Both the position numbers and the translations under genes were made by a program. A stretch of 64,000 nucleotides of DNA from Ochrobactrum chromiisoli. GTDB taxonomy: Bacteria > Pseudomonadota > Alphaproteobacteria > Rhizobiales > Rhizobiaceae. Under the pieces are notes generated by a model. That model saw nothing but the letters and a program-made list of their open reading frames with translations, had not been told where the DNA came from and searched no databases. Shown here piece after piece: positions 35,158-45,717 of the stretch (its first letter is position 1; each line of letters starts with the position of its first letter). The stretch covers positions 930,001 through 994,000 of the forward strand of contig NZ_JAPHAV010000001.1 in the NCBI RefSeq assembly GCF_026241335.1. The letters run 5' to 3'.

Positions 35158-35631
35158 ATGACGCTTGATAATAAGCCGCTTTATAGCGGGGGATGCCAGT
35201 GCGGTGCGGTGCGCTTTCATGTTGAGGGCGCACTCGGCTCTGCTTCAATCTGTCATTGCCGCATGTGCCAGAAGGCCTTTGGAAGTTTTTATGCGCCGCT
35301 GGTTTCTGTGGGGGAGGCAAAACTCACCTGGACCCGTGACGAGCCGAAGCGGTTTCAGTCTTCCAATCATGTCAAGCGCGGCTTCTGCTCTGAATGCGGA
35401 ACCCCGCTCACCTATGAAGCACCGGATGGTGTTGCGCTCTCCATAGGCGCTTTCGATGCACCCGAAGAGATTGAGCCGACAGTACAATGGGGTGTCGAGG
35501 TCAAGCTTCCCTATGTCGATAACCTCGCAAAATTGCCGGGTTTTGAGACCGAACGTGATCCTGAAAGTATTGAGTTCGTAAGAACTCTTGTGTCTTACCA
35601 GCATCCCGACCACGATACTGACCATTCATAG
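35158..35631 (+). CDS. GFA-family zinc protein
   Basis: A 157-residue protein of the glutathione-dependent formaldehyde-activating (GFA) fold. Zinc cysteines are in YSGGCQCGAVRF, ICHCRMCQKAFGS and GFCSECGTPLTY. Biochemical function of most family members is not established, so formaldehyde chemistry should not be assumed. A strong GGGGAGGAGAGG site precedes the ATG. It lies between cysS and cimA in the same direction. Confidence 0.88.
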   Translation: MTLDNKPLYSGGCQCGAVRFHVEGALGSASICHCRMCQKAFGSFYAPLVSVGEAKLTWTRDEPKRFQSSNHVKRGFCSECGTPLTYEAPDGVALSIGAFDAPEEIEPTVQWGVEVKLPYVDNLAKLPGFETERDPESIEFVRTLVSYQHPDHDTDHS

Positions 35632-35655
35632 ATTACCCACCGACAGGCAGGCAAA

Positions 35656-37269
35656 ATGGCACGCGAACGCATCTATATCTACGACACGACCTTGCGGGAC
35701 GGACAGCAGACACCCGGCGTTGATTTCTCTGTCGAAGACAAAAAAGCGATTGTTATTCTGCTTGAAGAACTGGGCGTTGATTATGTGGAAGGCGGCTATC
35801 CGGGTGCCAATCCAACGGATACGGCCTTCTTCAAGAACCGTCAGACCGCGAAGGCCAAATTTGCAGCTTTCGGCATGACCAAGCGCGCAGGCGTTTCGGC
35901 CTCGAACGATCCGGGACTGACCGCGCTTTTGCAGGCTTCTAGCGATGCAGTTTGTTTTGTTGCCAAAAGTTGGGATTACCATGTGCGTGTCGCACTTGGC
36001 TGCACCAATGAAGAAAATCTGGAATCGATCACATCCTCGGTAACGGCTGTGCGTATGGCTGGCCGTGAGGCGCTGGTTGATTGCGAACACTTCTTCGATG
36101 GGTATAAAGCCAATCCAGACTATGCGCTGGCTTGCGCCAAGGCTGCCTACGAGGCCGGTGCGCGCTGGGTCGTGCTTTGCGACACCAATGGCGGCACACA
36201 GCCATCGGAAGTGGCTGAAATCATCAATGTTGTGAAAGCATATGTTCCCGGCGAAAGCCTTGGCATTCATGCCCACAACGATACCGAACAGGCAGTCGCT
36301 GTTACGCTTGCTGCCATTGATGCAGGTGTGCGTCATGTGCAGGGAACACTGAACGGCATCGGCGAACGCTGCGGCAATGCAAACCTCGTTTCCCTGATCC
36401 CGACATTGGCGCTAAAGCCTTACTGGGCGGAGCGCTTTGAGCTTGGTGTGCAGCCGGATGCGCTCAAAGCGATCACCCGTATTTCGCGCGCTTTCGACGA
36501 TATTCTCAATCGTGCACCGACTGAGCAGGCCCCTTACACGGGCACATCCGCTTTTGCGACCAAGGCTGGCATTCATGCGTCCGCATTGCTGAAAGACCCG
36601 CAGACTTATGAGCATGTTCCGCCGGAAAGTGTCGGAAACCGCCGTCGCGTCATGGTTTCGGATCAGGGCGGCAAGTCAAACTTCATTGCTGAACTGGAGC
36701 GCCGCGGTATTCGGGTTGCCAAGAATGATGCGCGACTGGATACGCTTATTTCGCTCGTTAAAGAGCGTGAAGCGGAAGGCTATGCCTATGAAGGCGCTGA
36801 TGCGAGCTTTGAGCTTCTGGCGCGCAACATGCTTTCTCCTCAGCCGGAATTTTTCAAGGTCGATTCTTTTCGTTGCCTTGTCGAGCGCCGCTTTGATGCC
36901 AATGGCTCTTTGAAAACCGTCTCAGAGGCCGTTGTAAAAGTCGAGGTCGATGGGGAAATGCACATGTCGGTCGCCGAAGGTCATGGACCGGTCAATGCGC
37001 TTGATATTGCGCTGCGCAAGGATCTTGGCCGCTATCAGAAAGAGATTGAAGATCTCGAATTGGTGGATTTCAAGGTGCGTATCCTCAATGGCGGTACTGC
37101 AGCGATCACCCGCGTTTTGATCGAATCTGGTGATGCTACGGGCGCGCGTTGGCGCACGGTCGGTGTTTCCGACAATATCATTGATGCATCGTTTCAGGCC
37201 CTGATGGATTCAGTCAATTACAAACTGATGAAAAACCGCGCGCTTGCAGGTCTTTTGGCGGCTGAATAG
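35656..37269 (+). CDS. cimA: (R)-citramalate synthase
   Basis: A 537-residue enzyme of the HMGL/LeuA group that joins pyruvate and acetyl-CoA to citramalate, an alternative entry to isoleucine synthesis. The N-terminal TIM barrel has YDTTLRDGQQTPGVDFSVED, the metal motif HAHNDTEQAV and NGIGERCGNANL. The C-terminal LeuA-type regulatory domain (about 400-520) holds the LNGGTAAITRVLIESGD stretch. The TPGVDFS start region separates this group (CimA) from 2-isopropylmalate synthase. Confidence 0.92.
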   Translation: MARERIYIYDTTLRDGQQTPGVDFSVEDKKAIVILLEELGVDYVEGGYPGANPTDTAFFKNRQTAKAKFAAFGMTKRAGVSASNDPGLTALLQASSDAVCFVAKSWDYHVRVALGCTNEENLESITSSVTAVRMAGREALVDCEHFFDGYKANPDYALACAKAAYEAGARWVVLCDTNGGTQPSEVAEIINVVKAYVPGESLGIHAHNDTEQAVAVTLAAIDAGVRHVQGTLNGIGERCGNANLVSLIPTLALKPYWAERFELGVQPDALKAITRISRAFDDILNRAPTEQAPYTGTSAFATKAGIHASALLKDPQTYEHVPPESVGNRRRVMVSDQGGKSNFIAELERRGIRVAKNDARLDTLISLVKEREAEGYAYEGADASFELLARNMLSPQPEFFKVDSFRCLVERRFDANGSLKTVSEAVVKVEVDGEMHMSVAEGHGPVNALDIALRKDLGRYQKEIEDLELVDFKVRILNGGTAAITRVLIESGDATGARWRTVGVSDNIIDASFQALMDSVNYKLMKNRALAGLLAAE

Positions 37270-37405
37270 GCGTCAGTCATCACGAAGATTGATGCTTTGA
37301 TCAGTTTAATTGAATGGATTTTATGGATTGATGCGCGCATAGCAAATGATATGACCCTGAATAGACAGTCTTTTTTAGGGAGTAATTATTTTATCGGAGA
37401 TAGAA

Positions 37406-38326
37406 ATGACCGAACAGACCTTATCCGGGGGGCAGCTTTCGGACGGAAGCCGTGGCTTCCTGATGGCTATAGGGGCTTATGGTCTTTGGGCAGTTCTGCC
37501 GTTCTATCTCAAGGCTTTGTCGCATTTGCCGGCCCTTGAAATCGTTGCACATCGCGTCATTTGGTCGGTTCCGGTTGCAGCCGTTCTGCTTGTGTGCATC
37601 GGACAGTTCAGAGCCATTCTGGATGCCTTGCGCAATCCGCGAATGCTTGCAATGGCGGCACTCACTGCATCGCTGATCACCATTAACTGGTCGGTGTATG
37701 TCTGGGCTGTTGCGCATGATCAGCTCATAGGAGCCGCTCTTGGATATTACATCAATCCGTTATTTAACGTGGTTCTGGGTGGATTGTTTTTGGGCGAGCG
37801 CCTGACAAAAGTTCAATATGTTGCGGTTGGCTTTGCTTTTGCAGCTGTGCTGGTGCTCACTTTAGATGCCGGTGGCTTGCCGTGGGTTTCGCTGGTTCTG
37901 CCGGTAACATTTGGTCTTTACGGCTTTTTCCGTAAGTCTTTGCCTGTGCAGCCTTTGCAGGGCTTTACGCTTGAAGTGGTTATTCTCTCCATCCCGGCCA
38001 CAGCTTACATTTTCTGGCTTCTGGCCCACGGTCAGGACCATTTTTTCTCTGGCTCTGTTTACGATGTTTCGCTGCTTTTGCTCGCTGGCCCCTTCACGGC
38101 GATCCCGCTCATTCTTTATGCTGGCGGGGCGAAGCTTCTGCGTTATACGACACTTGGATTGATGCAGTACCTCACACCAACATTGCTATTCATCTTCGCA
38201 ATTTTTATTTTTAATGAACCGTTCTCAACGGCACAGCTTGTGGCTTTCGTCCTGATTTGGATCGGATTAATAATTTATACGTGGTCTTCTTTCGCCAATC
38301 ATCGCCGCAATCGTGTCAAAGCATGA
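37406..38326 (+). CDS. rarD: RarD-type EamA transporter
   Basis: A 306-residue inner-membrane protein with about ten helices of the drug/metabolite transporter superfamily. The RarD features are GAYGLWAVLPFYLKAL, HRVIWSVPVAA and GYYINPLFNVVLG. The physiological substrate is not established. ATG 37406 follows CGGAGATAGAA. It stands alone between cimA and the LytM gene. Confidence 0.9.
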   Translation: MTEQTLSGGQLSDGSRGFLMAIGAYGLWAVLPFYLKALSHLPALEIVAHRVIWSVPVAAVLLVCIGQFRAILDALRNPRMLAMAALTASLITINWSVYVWAVAHDQLIGAALGYYINPLFNVVLGGLFLGERLTKVQYVAVGFAFAAVLVLTLDAGGLPWVSLVLPVTFGLYGFFRKSLPVQPLQGFTLEVVILSIPATAYIFWLLAHGQDHFFSGSVYDVSLLLLAGPFTAIPLILYAGGAKLLRYTTLGLMQYLTPTLLFIFAIFIFNEPFSTAQLVAFVLIWIGLIIYTWSSFANHRRNRVKA

Positions 38327-38451
38327 TAAATTTATCTTGAGGGATTAAAGCTTTGTTTCGGTTGATTGTGACCCTCAGAGCCTTAATTTAGCCGCGCTCT
38401 GGCCTTCTGGTTTATTTGTTAATTCAAATGAATTTCGGAGAATCGCGCTGC

Positions 38452-40164
38452 ATGGTATTTCGTGCCGTCCACAGAGATAAGCAGATTCATGTGGTGGCGT
38501 TGCCGGATCTGATGATCCGGTCGGATAGGGCGCATGCGAAAATGGCACCGCTTTCGCCCTTTATGCTAAAGCCGTTGCAGCGGGTTCAGTTTTCTTTCAA
38601 AACGCATTATCGTGCCTGTGTGGCACTGGCGTCTGCAACCCTTATTGCGGGGGGGGCGTTGACGCTGCTCACGAGTGGCCTTGTGCGCCATGGCCATGCG
38701 TCCCAACCTGTGATGGTTGATCCGGCGACACTTGTTCATAGCCATGCAGCCATGAAGGAAGCCAGGCTGCTTCCTCACAATGCCATCGAGGATGATCGGC
38801 GCATTGCAAAGCGCATTGATATTGCAGAAGGCAGCCATGATGGTGCAGCCACACTCTTTACCTACCAGCATGTCATCCTTGATCTGCAAAATGATGCTGC
38901 AAAAGCGCCTTTGACGCGCAATCTCATGAAATCACAGGCCGAAGCCGATCCGCAAATATTGGCGCTCGCCAATCAAAAAGGTGTACCGCTCAATGTAAGC
39001 TTCGCAAGACCGGTCGATATGGCTCGGCAGAACGTCCATGAAATCGTTCTTGCACCGCAATCGCAGGAAAAATTGAGTGTTCTCATGCAAGCCGCTGGCA
39101 TAGCCACACAGGATGCAGAGAACCTTCAGCAAGCCCTTGCGCGTAAAGAACTGGTGCCGGGGGACAATCTGGTATTGCTTCTCGATCAGTCGTCCAAAGC
39201 GCCTGCACGTATTCTGGTCGCAAGATTCAAGCATGGAAGCGCACCTGATTCTGTTTATGGTCGCACCGATGACGGGCTTTTCCGCTCCAATGGCAATCAG
39301 CGGCTTTTCGCACGTCTTTCTCATGATGCAATGCTAACTGCGGCCCATCCGCCCGTGAAGCTCGGTCACAACAGCTCTGTTCAATCCCGATTAATTGCAG
39401 CTGGTGTTCCCCGTGTAGTCGCGGACGATGTCAGAAAGCTCGCTCGCGAAAATAATATAGCGTTTGATAAGGGGGCGAATGCGGCGCAGAAGATTGAACT
39501 GCTTTTCCGGGAAAGCGTCGATACCCATCCGGAACTCGTTTTTGTTGAGTTTGACACAAAAGGCGAGAAAAAGCGTCTTTACAGGCACGAGGTTGAAGGA
39601 AACGCCGATTATTTCAACGAAGACGGCTCTTCAATGACCAAATATCTTATGCATAAGCCTTTGCCAAATGGCCGTTTGAATGACGGGTTTGGCTGGCGTA
39701 TTCATCCGGTTCTGCATGTGCGCAAGCATCATAATGGTGTGGATTATGATGCGCCAATTGGCTCTCCAATCGTTGCAGCGGGAGACGGTGTTGTTGAACT
39801 GATTTCATCGCAAAAGGGCTATGGCAAATATGTCCGTATCCGCCATCAGGGAGGCTACAGCACAACCTATGCCCATCTTTCGGGTGAGGTCAAAGGTTTG
39901 AAAGTCGGCCAGCATGTAAAGCAGGGAGAGGTGATCGCCTATGTGGGATCAACCGGCTATTCGACCGGTCCGCACCTCTATTATGAGCTCAAGGTCGGAG
40001 ATCATTATGTTGATCCACTTAAAGCGAATCTCAAGGCCGGTGAAAAGCTGACGGGTTCGTCCATGTCGAGCTTCCGTTCGGAAATCAATCACGTTGATAA
40101 GGTTTTCAAGCAAATGAGCCTGACGCCAACCATGGATGGCGACAGCAATCACACTGGACGGTAG
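38452..40164 (+). CDS. LytM (M23)-domain protein with altered HxH motif
   Basis: A protein of about 570 residues from ATG 38452 (GGAGA upstream; ATG 38428 also possible). One N-terminal membrane helix lies near residues 55-75 ([19 protein letters not shown]), then a long periplasmic region and a C-terminal LytM domain (about 395-540). The first zinc ligands His427-x3-Asp431 ([10 protein letters not shown]) are present, as is TTYAHLSG. The HxH motif, normally HLH, reads GPHLYYE: His508 is kept, but the second His, a zinc ligand, is Tyr510. This suggests a degenerate LytM factor that acts through regulation, as NlpD or DipM do, and not as a peptidase. Convergent with rsmA, overlapping by 16 nt. 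Confidence 0.85.
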   Translation: MVFRAVHRDKQIHVVALPDLMIRSDRAHAKMAPLSPFMLKPLQRVQFSFKTHYRACVALASATLIAGGALTLLTSGLVRHGHASQPVMVDPATLVHSHAAMKEARLLPHNAIEDDRRIAKRIDIAEGSHDGAATLFTYQHVILDLQNDAAKAPLTRNLMKSQAEADPQILALANQKGVPLNVSFARPVDMARQNVHEIVLAPQSQEKLSVLMQAAGIATQDAENLQQALARKELVPGDNLVLLLDQSSKAPARILVARFKHGSAPDSVYGRTDDGLFRSNGNQRLFARLSHDAMLTAAHPPVKLGHNSSVQSRLIAAGVPRVVADDVRKLARENNIAFDKGANAAQKIELLFRESVDTHPELVFVEFDTKGEKKRLYRHEVEGNADYFNEDGSSMTKYLMHKPLPNGRLNDGFGWRIHPVLHVRKHHNGVDYDAPIGSPIVAAGDGVVELISSQKGYGKYVRIRHQGGYSTTYAHLSGEVKGLKVGQHVKQGEVIAYVGSTGYSTGPHLYYELKVGDHYVDPLKANLKAGEKLTGSSMSSFRSEINHVDKVFKQMSLTPTMDGDSNHTGR

Positions 40165-40982
40165 GCGTTTGCAAGGGCTACGAATTCCTCGACGCTTAAT
40201 GTTTCGGCGCGGCGTGTTCCATCAATGCCAGTCTTTTCCAGCAAGGTTGCACCGCCGACGGGCTTCAGGCTCTGACGCAGCATTTTACGGCGCTGGCCAA
40301 AGGCTGCCTGCGTAATCTGACCAAGCGCATCTGCGCGGCATGGCAGCGGATTTTCACGCGGGATAATATGCACCACCGAAGACATGACTTTTGGTGGCGG
40401 CGTGAACGCCTGTGGCGAAACATCAAACGCGATTTTCGACTGCGTGCGCCAGCCTGCCAGAACACCAAGGCGTCCATAATGATCCGTATCAGGCGCAGCC
40501 ACGATTCGCTCAGCCACTTCGCGTTGAAACATCAACGTCATGGACGAATAAAACGGTGGCCATGGCTCGGTCAAAAGCCAGTTAAGCAGTAATTGTGTAC
40601 CGACATTATACGGCAGGTTTGCAACGATCCGTGGCTTTGGACCGTCGGGAAACAGTGCCTTGAAATCCTGCTCCAGCGCATCACCTGAAATGATCCGCAA
40701 TCGGCCCGGATAATGCGCTTCGATCTCTGAGAGCGCATCCAGACAACGCTCATCGCGTTCAATCGCCGTAACATAAGCCCCTTGTGCCAGAAGCGCGCGG
40801 GTGAGGCCGCCGGGGCCGGGGCCAACTTCAATGACCGGCTGGTCTTCAAGTGGGCCGGATTGTCGTGCAATCTTCGATGTCAGGTTCAGATCGAACAGAA
40901 AATTTTGTCCGAGCGACTTTTTGGGCATAAGATCATGGCGCTCGATGACCTCACGCAGCGGCGGAAGAGTATCTATGCTCAT
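40149..40982 (-). CDS. rsmA: 16S rRNA dimethyladenosine transferase
   Basis: A 277-residue methyltransferase that dimethylates A1518 and A1519 of 16S rRNA. It has [11 protein letters not shown], the SAM-binding [16 protein letters not shown] and the catalytic NLPYNV. The start overlaps the pdxA stop by 4 nt, so it is the last gene of the lptD-surA-pdxA-rsmA order common in proteobacteria. Normal length. Confidence 0.97.
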   Translation of the reverse strand: MSIDTLPPLREVIERHDLMPKKSLGQNFLFDLNLTSKIARQSGPLEDQPVIEVGPGPGGLTRALLAQGAYVTAIERDERCLDALSEIEAHYPGRLRIISGDALEQDFKALFPDGPKPRIVANLPYNVGTQLLLNWLLTEPWPPFYSSMTLMFQREVAERIVAAPDTDHYGRLGVLAGWRTQSKIAFDVSPQAFTPPPKVMSSVVHIIPRENPLPCRADALGQITQAAFGQRRKMLRQSLKPVGGATLLEKTGIDGTRRAETLSVEEFVALANAYRPV

Positions 40983-42010
40983 GATTTGCGTCCTGCCTGA
41001 TTTTCTGCAAGTTCCTGCGCAAGACGAATGGCGGCAATCAGGCTGTCAGGTCGGGCAATGCTTTTTCCCGCAATGTCAAAGGCTGTGCCGTGATCGGGCG
41101 ACGTGCGGATAAAGGGCAGGCCCAGCGTGACATTGACCGTTTCATCAAAGGCCAGCGCCTTGGCAGGGATCAGCGCCTGATCGTGATACATACAAATCGC
41201 CACGTCATAGGTTGCGCGTGCGGGAGCGTGAAACATCGTATCAGCTGGCAGCGGCCCCCAGGCATTGATGCCTGAAGTCTGCAATTCTTCCACGGCTGGA
41301 CGGATGATCGCGTCATCTTCCTTGCCGAGTGCTCCGCCTTCACCCGCATGCGGGTTAAGACCGGAAATGGCAAGGCGAGGGGAGGCAATGCCGAAGCGGT
41401 CGGTCAGTTCCTGCGCTGTGATATAGGCCACTTCCAGAATATCATCCTTGGTCAGTAAACGTGGCACGTCCGCAAGCGGTATGTGGATCGTCACGGGCAC
41501 TGCGCGCAGTTCGGGGCCGGCAAGCATCATCACCGGAATGACTGTGCGCCCCAGGTGTTTGCTCGCGAGCTCTGCGAGAAATTCCGTATGGCCGGGGTGT
41601 TGAAAACCTGCATCATAAAGCGGCTTTTTTGCAATCGGACACGTCACAACCGCAGACGTTTCGCCTGCTATTGTGAGACTTACGGCGCGCTCAATGGCTT
41701 CAAGGATACCCGCAGCATTTTCTGGCAAAGGCTTTCCGGGGCTTTCCTTGTGCCGGTTGACAAGCGGCAACACCGGCAGCTGCGTATCGAAAATCTCTAC
41801 GGCCTGTGAGGGTGCCGTTATGGCTGCAACAGGCACATTCAAACCAAGAAGTTCGGCACGCGCCAAGAGCTGTTGTGGATCGGCAATTATCAGAAATGGC
41901 GGCAAAGAAAGCTCTGCGCGCTTTAGCCATGTATTCAGAGCGACGTCAGCCCCAACGCCTGAAGGGTCGCCAATGCTTATGGCGAGCGGAGGAACCGATT
42001 GAATGCGCAT
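40979..42010 (-). CDS. pdxA: 4-hydroxythreonine-4-phosphate dehydrogenase
   Basis: A 343-residue enzyme of the pyridoxal phosphate pathway. Family motifs: [16 protein letters not shown], the zinc-binding [10 protein letters not shown] and [10 protein letters not shown], and [16 protein letters not shown] 42010 opens [16 protein letters not shown]; the frame runs to 42055 without support. It lies between surA and rsmA and overlaps rsmA by 4 nt. Confidence 0.96.
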   Translation of the reverse strand: MRIQSVPPLAISIGDPSGVGADVALNTWLKRAELSLPPFLIIADPQQLLARAELLGLNVPVAAITAPSQAVEIFDTQLPVLPLVNRHKESPGKPLPENAAGILEAIERAVSLTIAGETSAVVTCPIAKKPLYDAGFQHPGHTEFLAELASKHLGRTVIPVMMLAGPELRAVPVTIHIPLADVPRLLTKDDILEVAYITAQELTDRFGIASPRLAISGLNPHAGEGGALGKEDDAIIRPAVEELQTSGINAWGPLPADTMFHAPARATYDVAICMYHDQALIPAKALAFDETVNVTLGLPFIRTSPDHGTAFDIAGKSIARPDSLIAAIRLAQELAENQAGRKS

Positions 42011-42033
42011 ATGTTTTTCTCGAATTATAGAAT

Positions 42034-42053
42034 AAGGGGGCAGAAGCCCCCTC
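42034..42053 (-). terminator. Hairpin between surA and pdxA
   Basis: AGGGGGC and GCCCCCT form a 7-bp stem around AGAA. No long T-run follows on the minus strand, so it is more likely an attenuator or mRNA-processing hairpin than a full terminator. Confidence 0.45.
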
Positions 42054-42086
42054 AAATTATACTGTCATTTGGCGACTGCCAAGGCT

Positions 42087-43052
42087 TTAACGATTAACGA
42101 TGGTTGCCTTTTCACGCAGTTCATCGACATATTTCTTGCTCAACGCTTCGGCTTTCTTCTCTTGCCCGGATGCAGAATCGGCACCTTCCATTGAGAAAAC
42201 AAGCTGTGCAACGCGGTCATCGGAAACCTGACGTGTCGAGCACACTGCGAGAATTTCTACGCCTTTTTCCGTGTCATGCGGAGGTGTCGCACGATTAACG
42301 CTGGTGGCTTTTATGTCCTTGGCCCATTCGCCCGGAAGCTGCTGCTCAATAATGCGTCCCAGATCGCGCACAGTGACGTCGATCATGCCTTTGGTAAGCT
42401 GACGCGTGCTGTCGCAGCTTTGAAAACGCGAACGCAATGCATTTGCTTCCTGACGGCGCTTGCCCATTTCCGCTGGCGAACGCTTTGCGCTGGGAACAAC
42501 AAAGATAACTTGCTGCAACTGATACTCGGTTGCGACCGGCTTTTTGCCACCATCCTTGAGCATGCGCTGTACCGCATCCTGCTCGCTGACCATACCCGTT
42601 GCGCGGAAACGGGCGCTGACAAGACGGCCCCAGCCCATCTGGACCATGATGTATTTTTTAAAATGGTCAGGCGTAATTCCAGCCTGATTCATAACCTGAT
42701 TGAGCTGGGCGACACTCATCTTGTTTCGCGATGCAAACCCAGCATAAGCTTCGTCGACTTCCTTGTCGGAAATGTTCATGCCGCGCGTCTTCATTTCGAT
42801 GCGCTTGAGCATTTCTTCCGTCAGTTCCTGACGAGCGGTCTGGTTAAGGTTGCCACCTTTGCGCTGCAACTTCAAAAAGTTGACGCGGCGTTGAATGTCA
42901 CCATTGGTAATGACATTACCCGAGACAATGATCTTGGCCTCTGCTGAATTTGACGCGGCATGGGCCGGGCTCAGCATCGCAGCCGATCCAAGCGCCGTGA
43001 AGCATACGGCGGCGCCTATCATGGAGGCGAAAAGAGGTTTAGCAAACATCAT
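42087..43052 (-). CDS. SurA-like periplasmic chaperone / peptidyl-prolyl isomerase
   Basis: A 321-residue exported protein. A signal peptide ends near residue 32 (LSPAHAASN). Residues about 40-170 are a SurA N-terminal chaperone domain (IIVSGNVITNGDIQRRVNFL, EEMLKRIEMKTRGMNISD). The second part (about 180-300) is a degenerate parvulin-type region (QLQQVIFVVPSAKRSP, DLGRIIEQQLPGEW); isomerase activity is doubtful. It lies after lptD as in many proteobacteria and should help outer-membrane barrels such as LptD and the porins. Confidence 0.85.
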   Translation of the reverse strand: MMFAKPLFASMIGAAVCFTALGSAAMLSPAHAASNSAEAKIIVSGNVITNGDIQRRVNFLKLQRKGGNLNQTARQELTEEMLKRIEMKTRGMNISDKEVDEAYAGFASRNKMSVAQLNQVMNQAGITPDHFKKYIMVQMGWGRLVSARFRATGMVSEQDAVQRMLKDGGKKPVATEYQLQQVIFVVPSAKRSPAEMGKRRQEANALRSRFQSCDSTRQLTKGMIDVTVRDLGRIIEQQLPGEWAKDIKATSVNRATPPHDTEKGVEILAVCSTRQVSDDRVAQLVFSMEGADSASGQEKKAEALSKKYVDELREKATIVNR

Positions 43053-43271
43053 CTTTCTTTCCCGGTTCCTTCAGGTCGGCAACGCAAAGCTTCGCCTGAT
43101 CTTGTAACGTATCAGAGGTTCGCACGACAAAGCGACCCCAATACAAGCCAATCATATTAAGATGACTGTATAGAGGACCCAGTGCGGCGAAACAATGACC
43201 CGCGAGCATTTTACGACGTCTTTGAAGAGGCTTGGCTCAATAAAATTGATAAAAGCGCGTAGTATTCAGAC

Positions 43272-43310
43272 CAAAAAACCGGAAGCAGTTTGGCTGCGTC
43301 CGGTTTTTCT
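43272..43310 (-). terminator. Terminator after lptD
   Basis: On the minus strand AAAAACCGGA and TCCGGTTTTT form the stem and GGTTTTTTGG provides the T-run, 5 nt beyond the lptD stop. It divides lptF-lptG-lptD from surA-pdxA-rsmA. Confidence 0.8.
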
Positions 43311-43314
43311 TCTT

Positions 43315-45717
43315 TTAGAAGGACTGTGAACCGCTCCCAATATCGCCGAGTGTTCGGAACGATATATTGAAGCCCACACTATGCGTTGCCTTGCTTTCAC
43401 CCGGATTACGCGTCTGTACGTAAGCCATCGAATAGGTAAAGCACTCATCGTCATAGGCAAGACCGGACGAGGCGCGAACCAATGTATCGGAAACCAGATC
43501 GTAGGTACCCGAACCAAACACACGCCAGTTGTCATTGACCTTGACGTTTGTGGAGCCGCTGACTTCCTGGCGCAATTCCGAATAGCCGTATGCAGGCTGC
43601 GGCGCGATATAAGCATAACGCGCGGAAACGCTCAGGCGAGACCAGTTCTGTTGGGCTTCAAGTTCACCGCGTTTGAGTGCGAGGCTGTCTTTATCAAAGC
43701 GTCCACGGGCTGCAAATGCGAGGCCGGTTGAATTCGACGTTCCAATCATGCCAACATAGTCGGAACGCGCATCCTGCAGGCCCGAATCTTCGCCGACATT
43801 GACAAAATCGCTCGTACCGAACGAGTTTAAACCGCCGAGTTGAATCGACTGACCGCCAAGGGCGTAAAGACTCCAATCGCTGTAGTCGAAGCTGCCCGAA
43901 TAACGCAGCCCGAAATTGGCGCGAGTGCCCCCTTCAACGCGATCATAGCCGGAGAACTTGTCACGCGAGAAAAGATTCGTCGCATCAAACACGAAGCTCT
44001 GCGCATCTTCATTTGGAAGCTGGCCTGCATAGCGTTCATTGTTGCGCATATAGATCTGGGCAATTGGCTCCAGAATATGCGTCGAACTTGTGCTTGAGAA
44101 CAGGATCGGCCAGCGCAGTTCAAGACCCGCAGTCGCCATCGCACGCAGTGCCTCAGACTTGACCACCGCATCCGTGAAACCCGCGACAGCGGGATCAAAA
44201 TTCGTACTCACGTTGATCGCATCGGCGCGAAGCGCCAACAAAGGCGTAATCACGAGACCGGAATCGGTGATGATCGTGCGCTTCCACTCAACTTCGCCTG
44301 TCAGGCGGGTATTTGTGCCACTGAAACCTGGAATGCGTGGGTATGGCTGTGGAACAAACCTATCAAGAGCAGGATCATAAACCTGCGAAGCAGTGTTATT
44401 CGCGTTCTTGCGGTAAAGAACCTGCAAATTGCTGGTGAAGTTCAGCTCGCCGCCATAAACGGATTCAGGTGCTGTATAAGAATAGTCGAGGCTTGGGAAA
44501 ACCCAAGGTTGCTTTGAGTGCATCTCCACATCGCTATAATCAGATGTGGCAGGATAGGATTCCTGCACGTTGAAGCGATAGAAGTTGAGGTCAAAGTAAT
44601 TGCGATTATTGATGCCGCGCAGGTAAATATTGGAAACCTGTGTCTGGCTTGAATAACCTTCCAAACTATATGTGCGGCTGAAATTCCGATCAGTCTGGGC
44701 CATAATATCCCAGCCAGCCTTCCAGCGCGCATTGATGTCGAAATCACCTTTCGATGCGATCATGCCGCGATTTTTTTCTTCGCGATCAATTGTGTTTGCA
44801 TCGAACTCGCCGGGCTTCATCTGGTGAATGCCCGCGATCTGGAGATTATAGGTGCCGTTCTCGAGACGATGACGCCATTCAGCCTGTGTCAGAAAACCTT
44901 GCTTTGTGTAAGCGGTGGTTGAAAGTGTCAGGTCATAATTGGGTGCAAGCGCCCAGAAATAAGCGTTCTTGATGCCGAAACCGAGCTTGTCTTTATATGC
45001 AAAGCCCGGAAACAGGAAGCCGCTCTTCCGCTTGACTGTTGGATCAGCCATCTCGAAAGCGGGGAAATAAGCGAGCGGCATTCCGAAAAGTTCAAATTTG
45101 CCGCGCTCGAAACGCACGGTTTTGGTCGCGCTGTTCCAGATGATTTTGCGTGCCTTGATCTGCCAGAGAACCGGCTTGTCAGGATTCTTTTCGCAAGCCT
45201 GACAGGCTGTGTAGACACCATTATTGAATGTGGTGATCTCGCCATTGCTGCGTTCCGCACTTTCGGCTGCAAAGCGCGTGTTGTCTGTCGTCTCAACGCG
45301 CAGACCATTGACGAAGCCATCGCGGAAACTATCCGTCACATCCAGATGATCGGAATAAATCTTGTTACCGTCGCGTTCGACGATCTCGACATTGCCTGTC
45401 GCTGTCATGCGACGGGTCTGCTGATTGTACGTTACCTGATCCGCAACGAGGCGATTGCCATCATATTCGATGCGCACTTTACCTTGAGCGGTAACAACAT
45501 TGACGTCACGATCATAGACGAGCTCATCCGCCTGCAAAATCATGCGCGCATTGGGATCGCTCTGGTAATTTGCACCGAGAGCGTCCTGCGCATGAACCTG
45601 CGAAGGGAGAATTGCGACTGAAATGAAAGGTATAGCAAGGGCGCACACCAAAGACGTCCCGCGTGCGAGACGCGAGAATGAATGGGGCAATACCATGCGG
45701 GTGTTACTCAAACCCAC
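43315..45717 (-). CDS. lptD: LPS-assembly protein LptD
   Basis: An 800-residue outer-membrane protein that inserts lipopolysaccharide into the outer leaflet with LptE. GTG 45717 overlaps the lptG stop (TAGTG). A signal peptide ends near residue 43 (SQVHAQDALG). Residues about 55-160 are the periplasmic OstA/LptA-like domain (MILQADELVYDRDVNVVTAQ, LVADQVTYNQQTRRM). The rest is a large beta-barrel. Cysteines of the plug region (ACQACEKNP) and a late Cys (DDECFTYSMA) could form the disulfides that LptD needs. Last gene of lptF-lptG-lptD. Confidence 0.95.
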   Translation of the reverse strand: MGLSNTRMVLPHSFSRLARGTSLVCALAIPFISVAILPSQVHAQDALGANYQSDPNARMILQADELVYDRDVNVVTAQGKVRIEYDGNRLVADQVTYNQQTRRMTATGNVEIVERDGNKIYSDHLDVTDSFRDGFVNGLRVETTDNTRFAAESAERSNGEITTFNNGVYTACQACEKNPDKPVLWQIKARKIIWNSATKTVRFERGKFELFGMPLAYFPAFEMADPTVKRKSGFLFPGFAYKDKLGFGIKNAYFWALAPNYDLTLSTTAYTKQGFLTQAEWRHRLENGTYNLQIAGIHQMKPGEFDANTIDREEKNRGMIASKGDFDINARWKAGWDIMAQTDRNFSRTYSLEGYSSQTQVSNIYLRGINNRNYFDLNFYRFNVQESYPATSDYSDVEMHSKQPWVFPSLDYSYTAPESVYGGELNFTSNLQVLYRKNANNTASQVYDPALDRFVPQPYPRIPGFSGTNTRLTGEVEWKRTIITDSGLVITPLLALRADAINVSTNFDPAVAGFTDAVVKSEALRAMATAGLELRWPILFSSTSSTHILEPIAQIYMRNNERYAGQLPNEDAQSFVFDATNLFSRDKFSGYDRVEGGTRANFGLRYSGSFDYSDWSLYALGGQSIQLGGLNSFGTSDFVNVGEDSGLQDARSDYVGMIGTSNSTGLAFAARGRFDKDSLALKRGELEAQQNWSRLSVSARYAYIAPQPAYGYSELRQEVSGSTNVKVNDNWRVFGSGTYDLVSDTLVRASSGLAYDDECFTYSMAYVQTRNPGESKATHSVGFNISFRTLGDIGSGSQSF

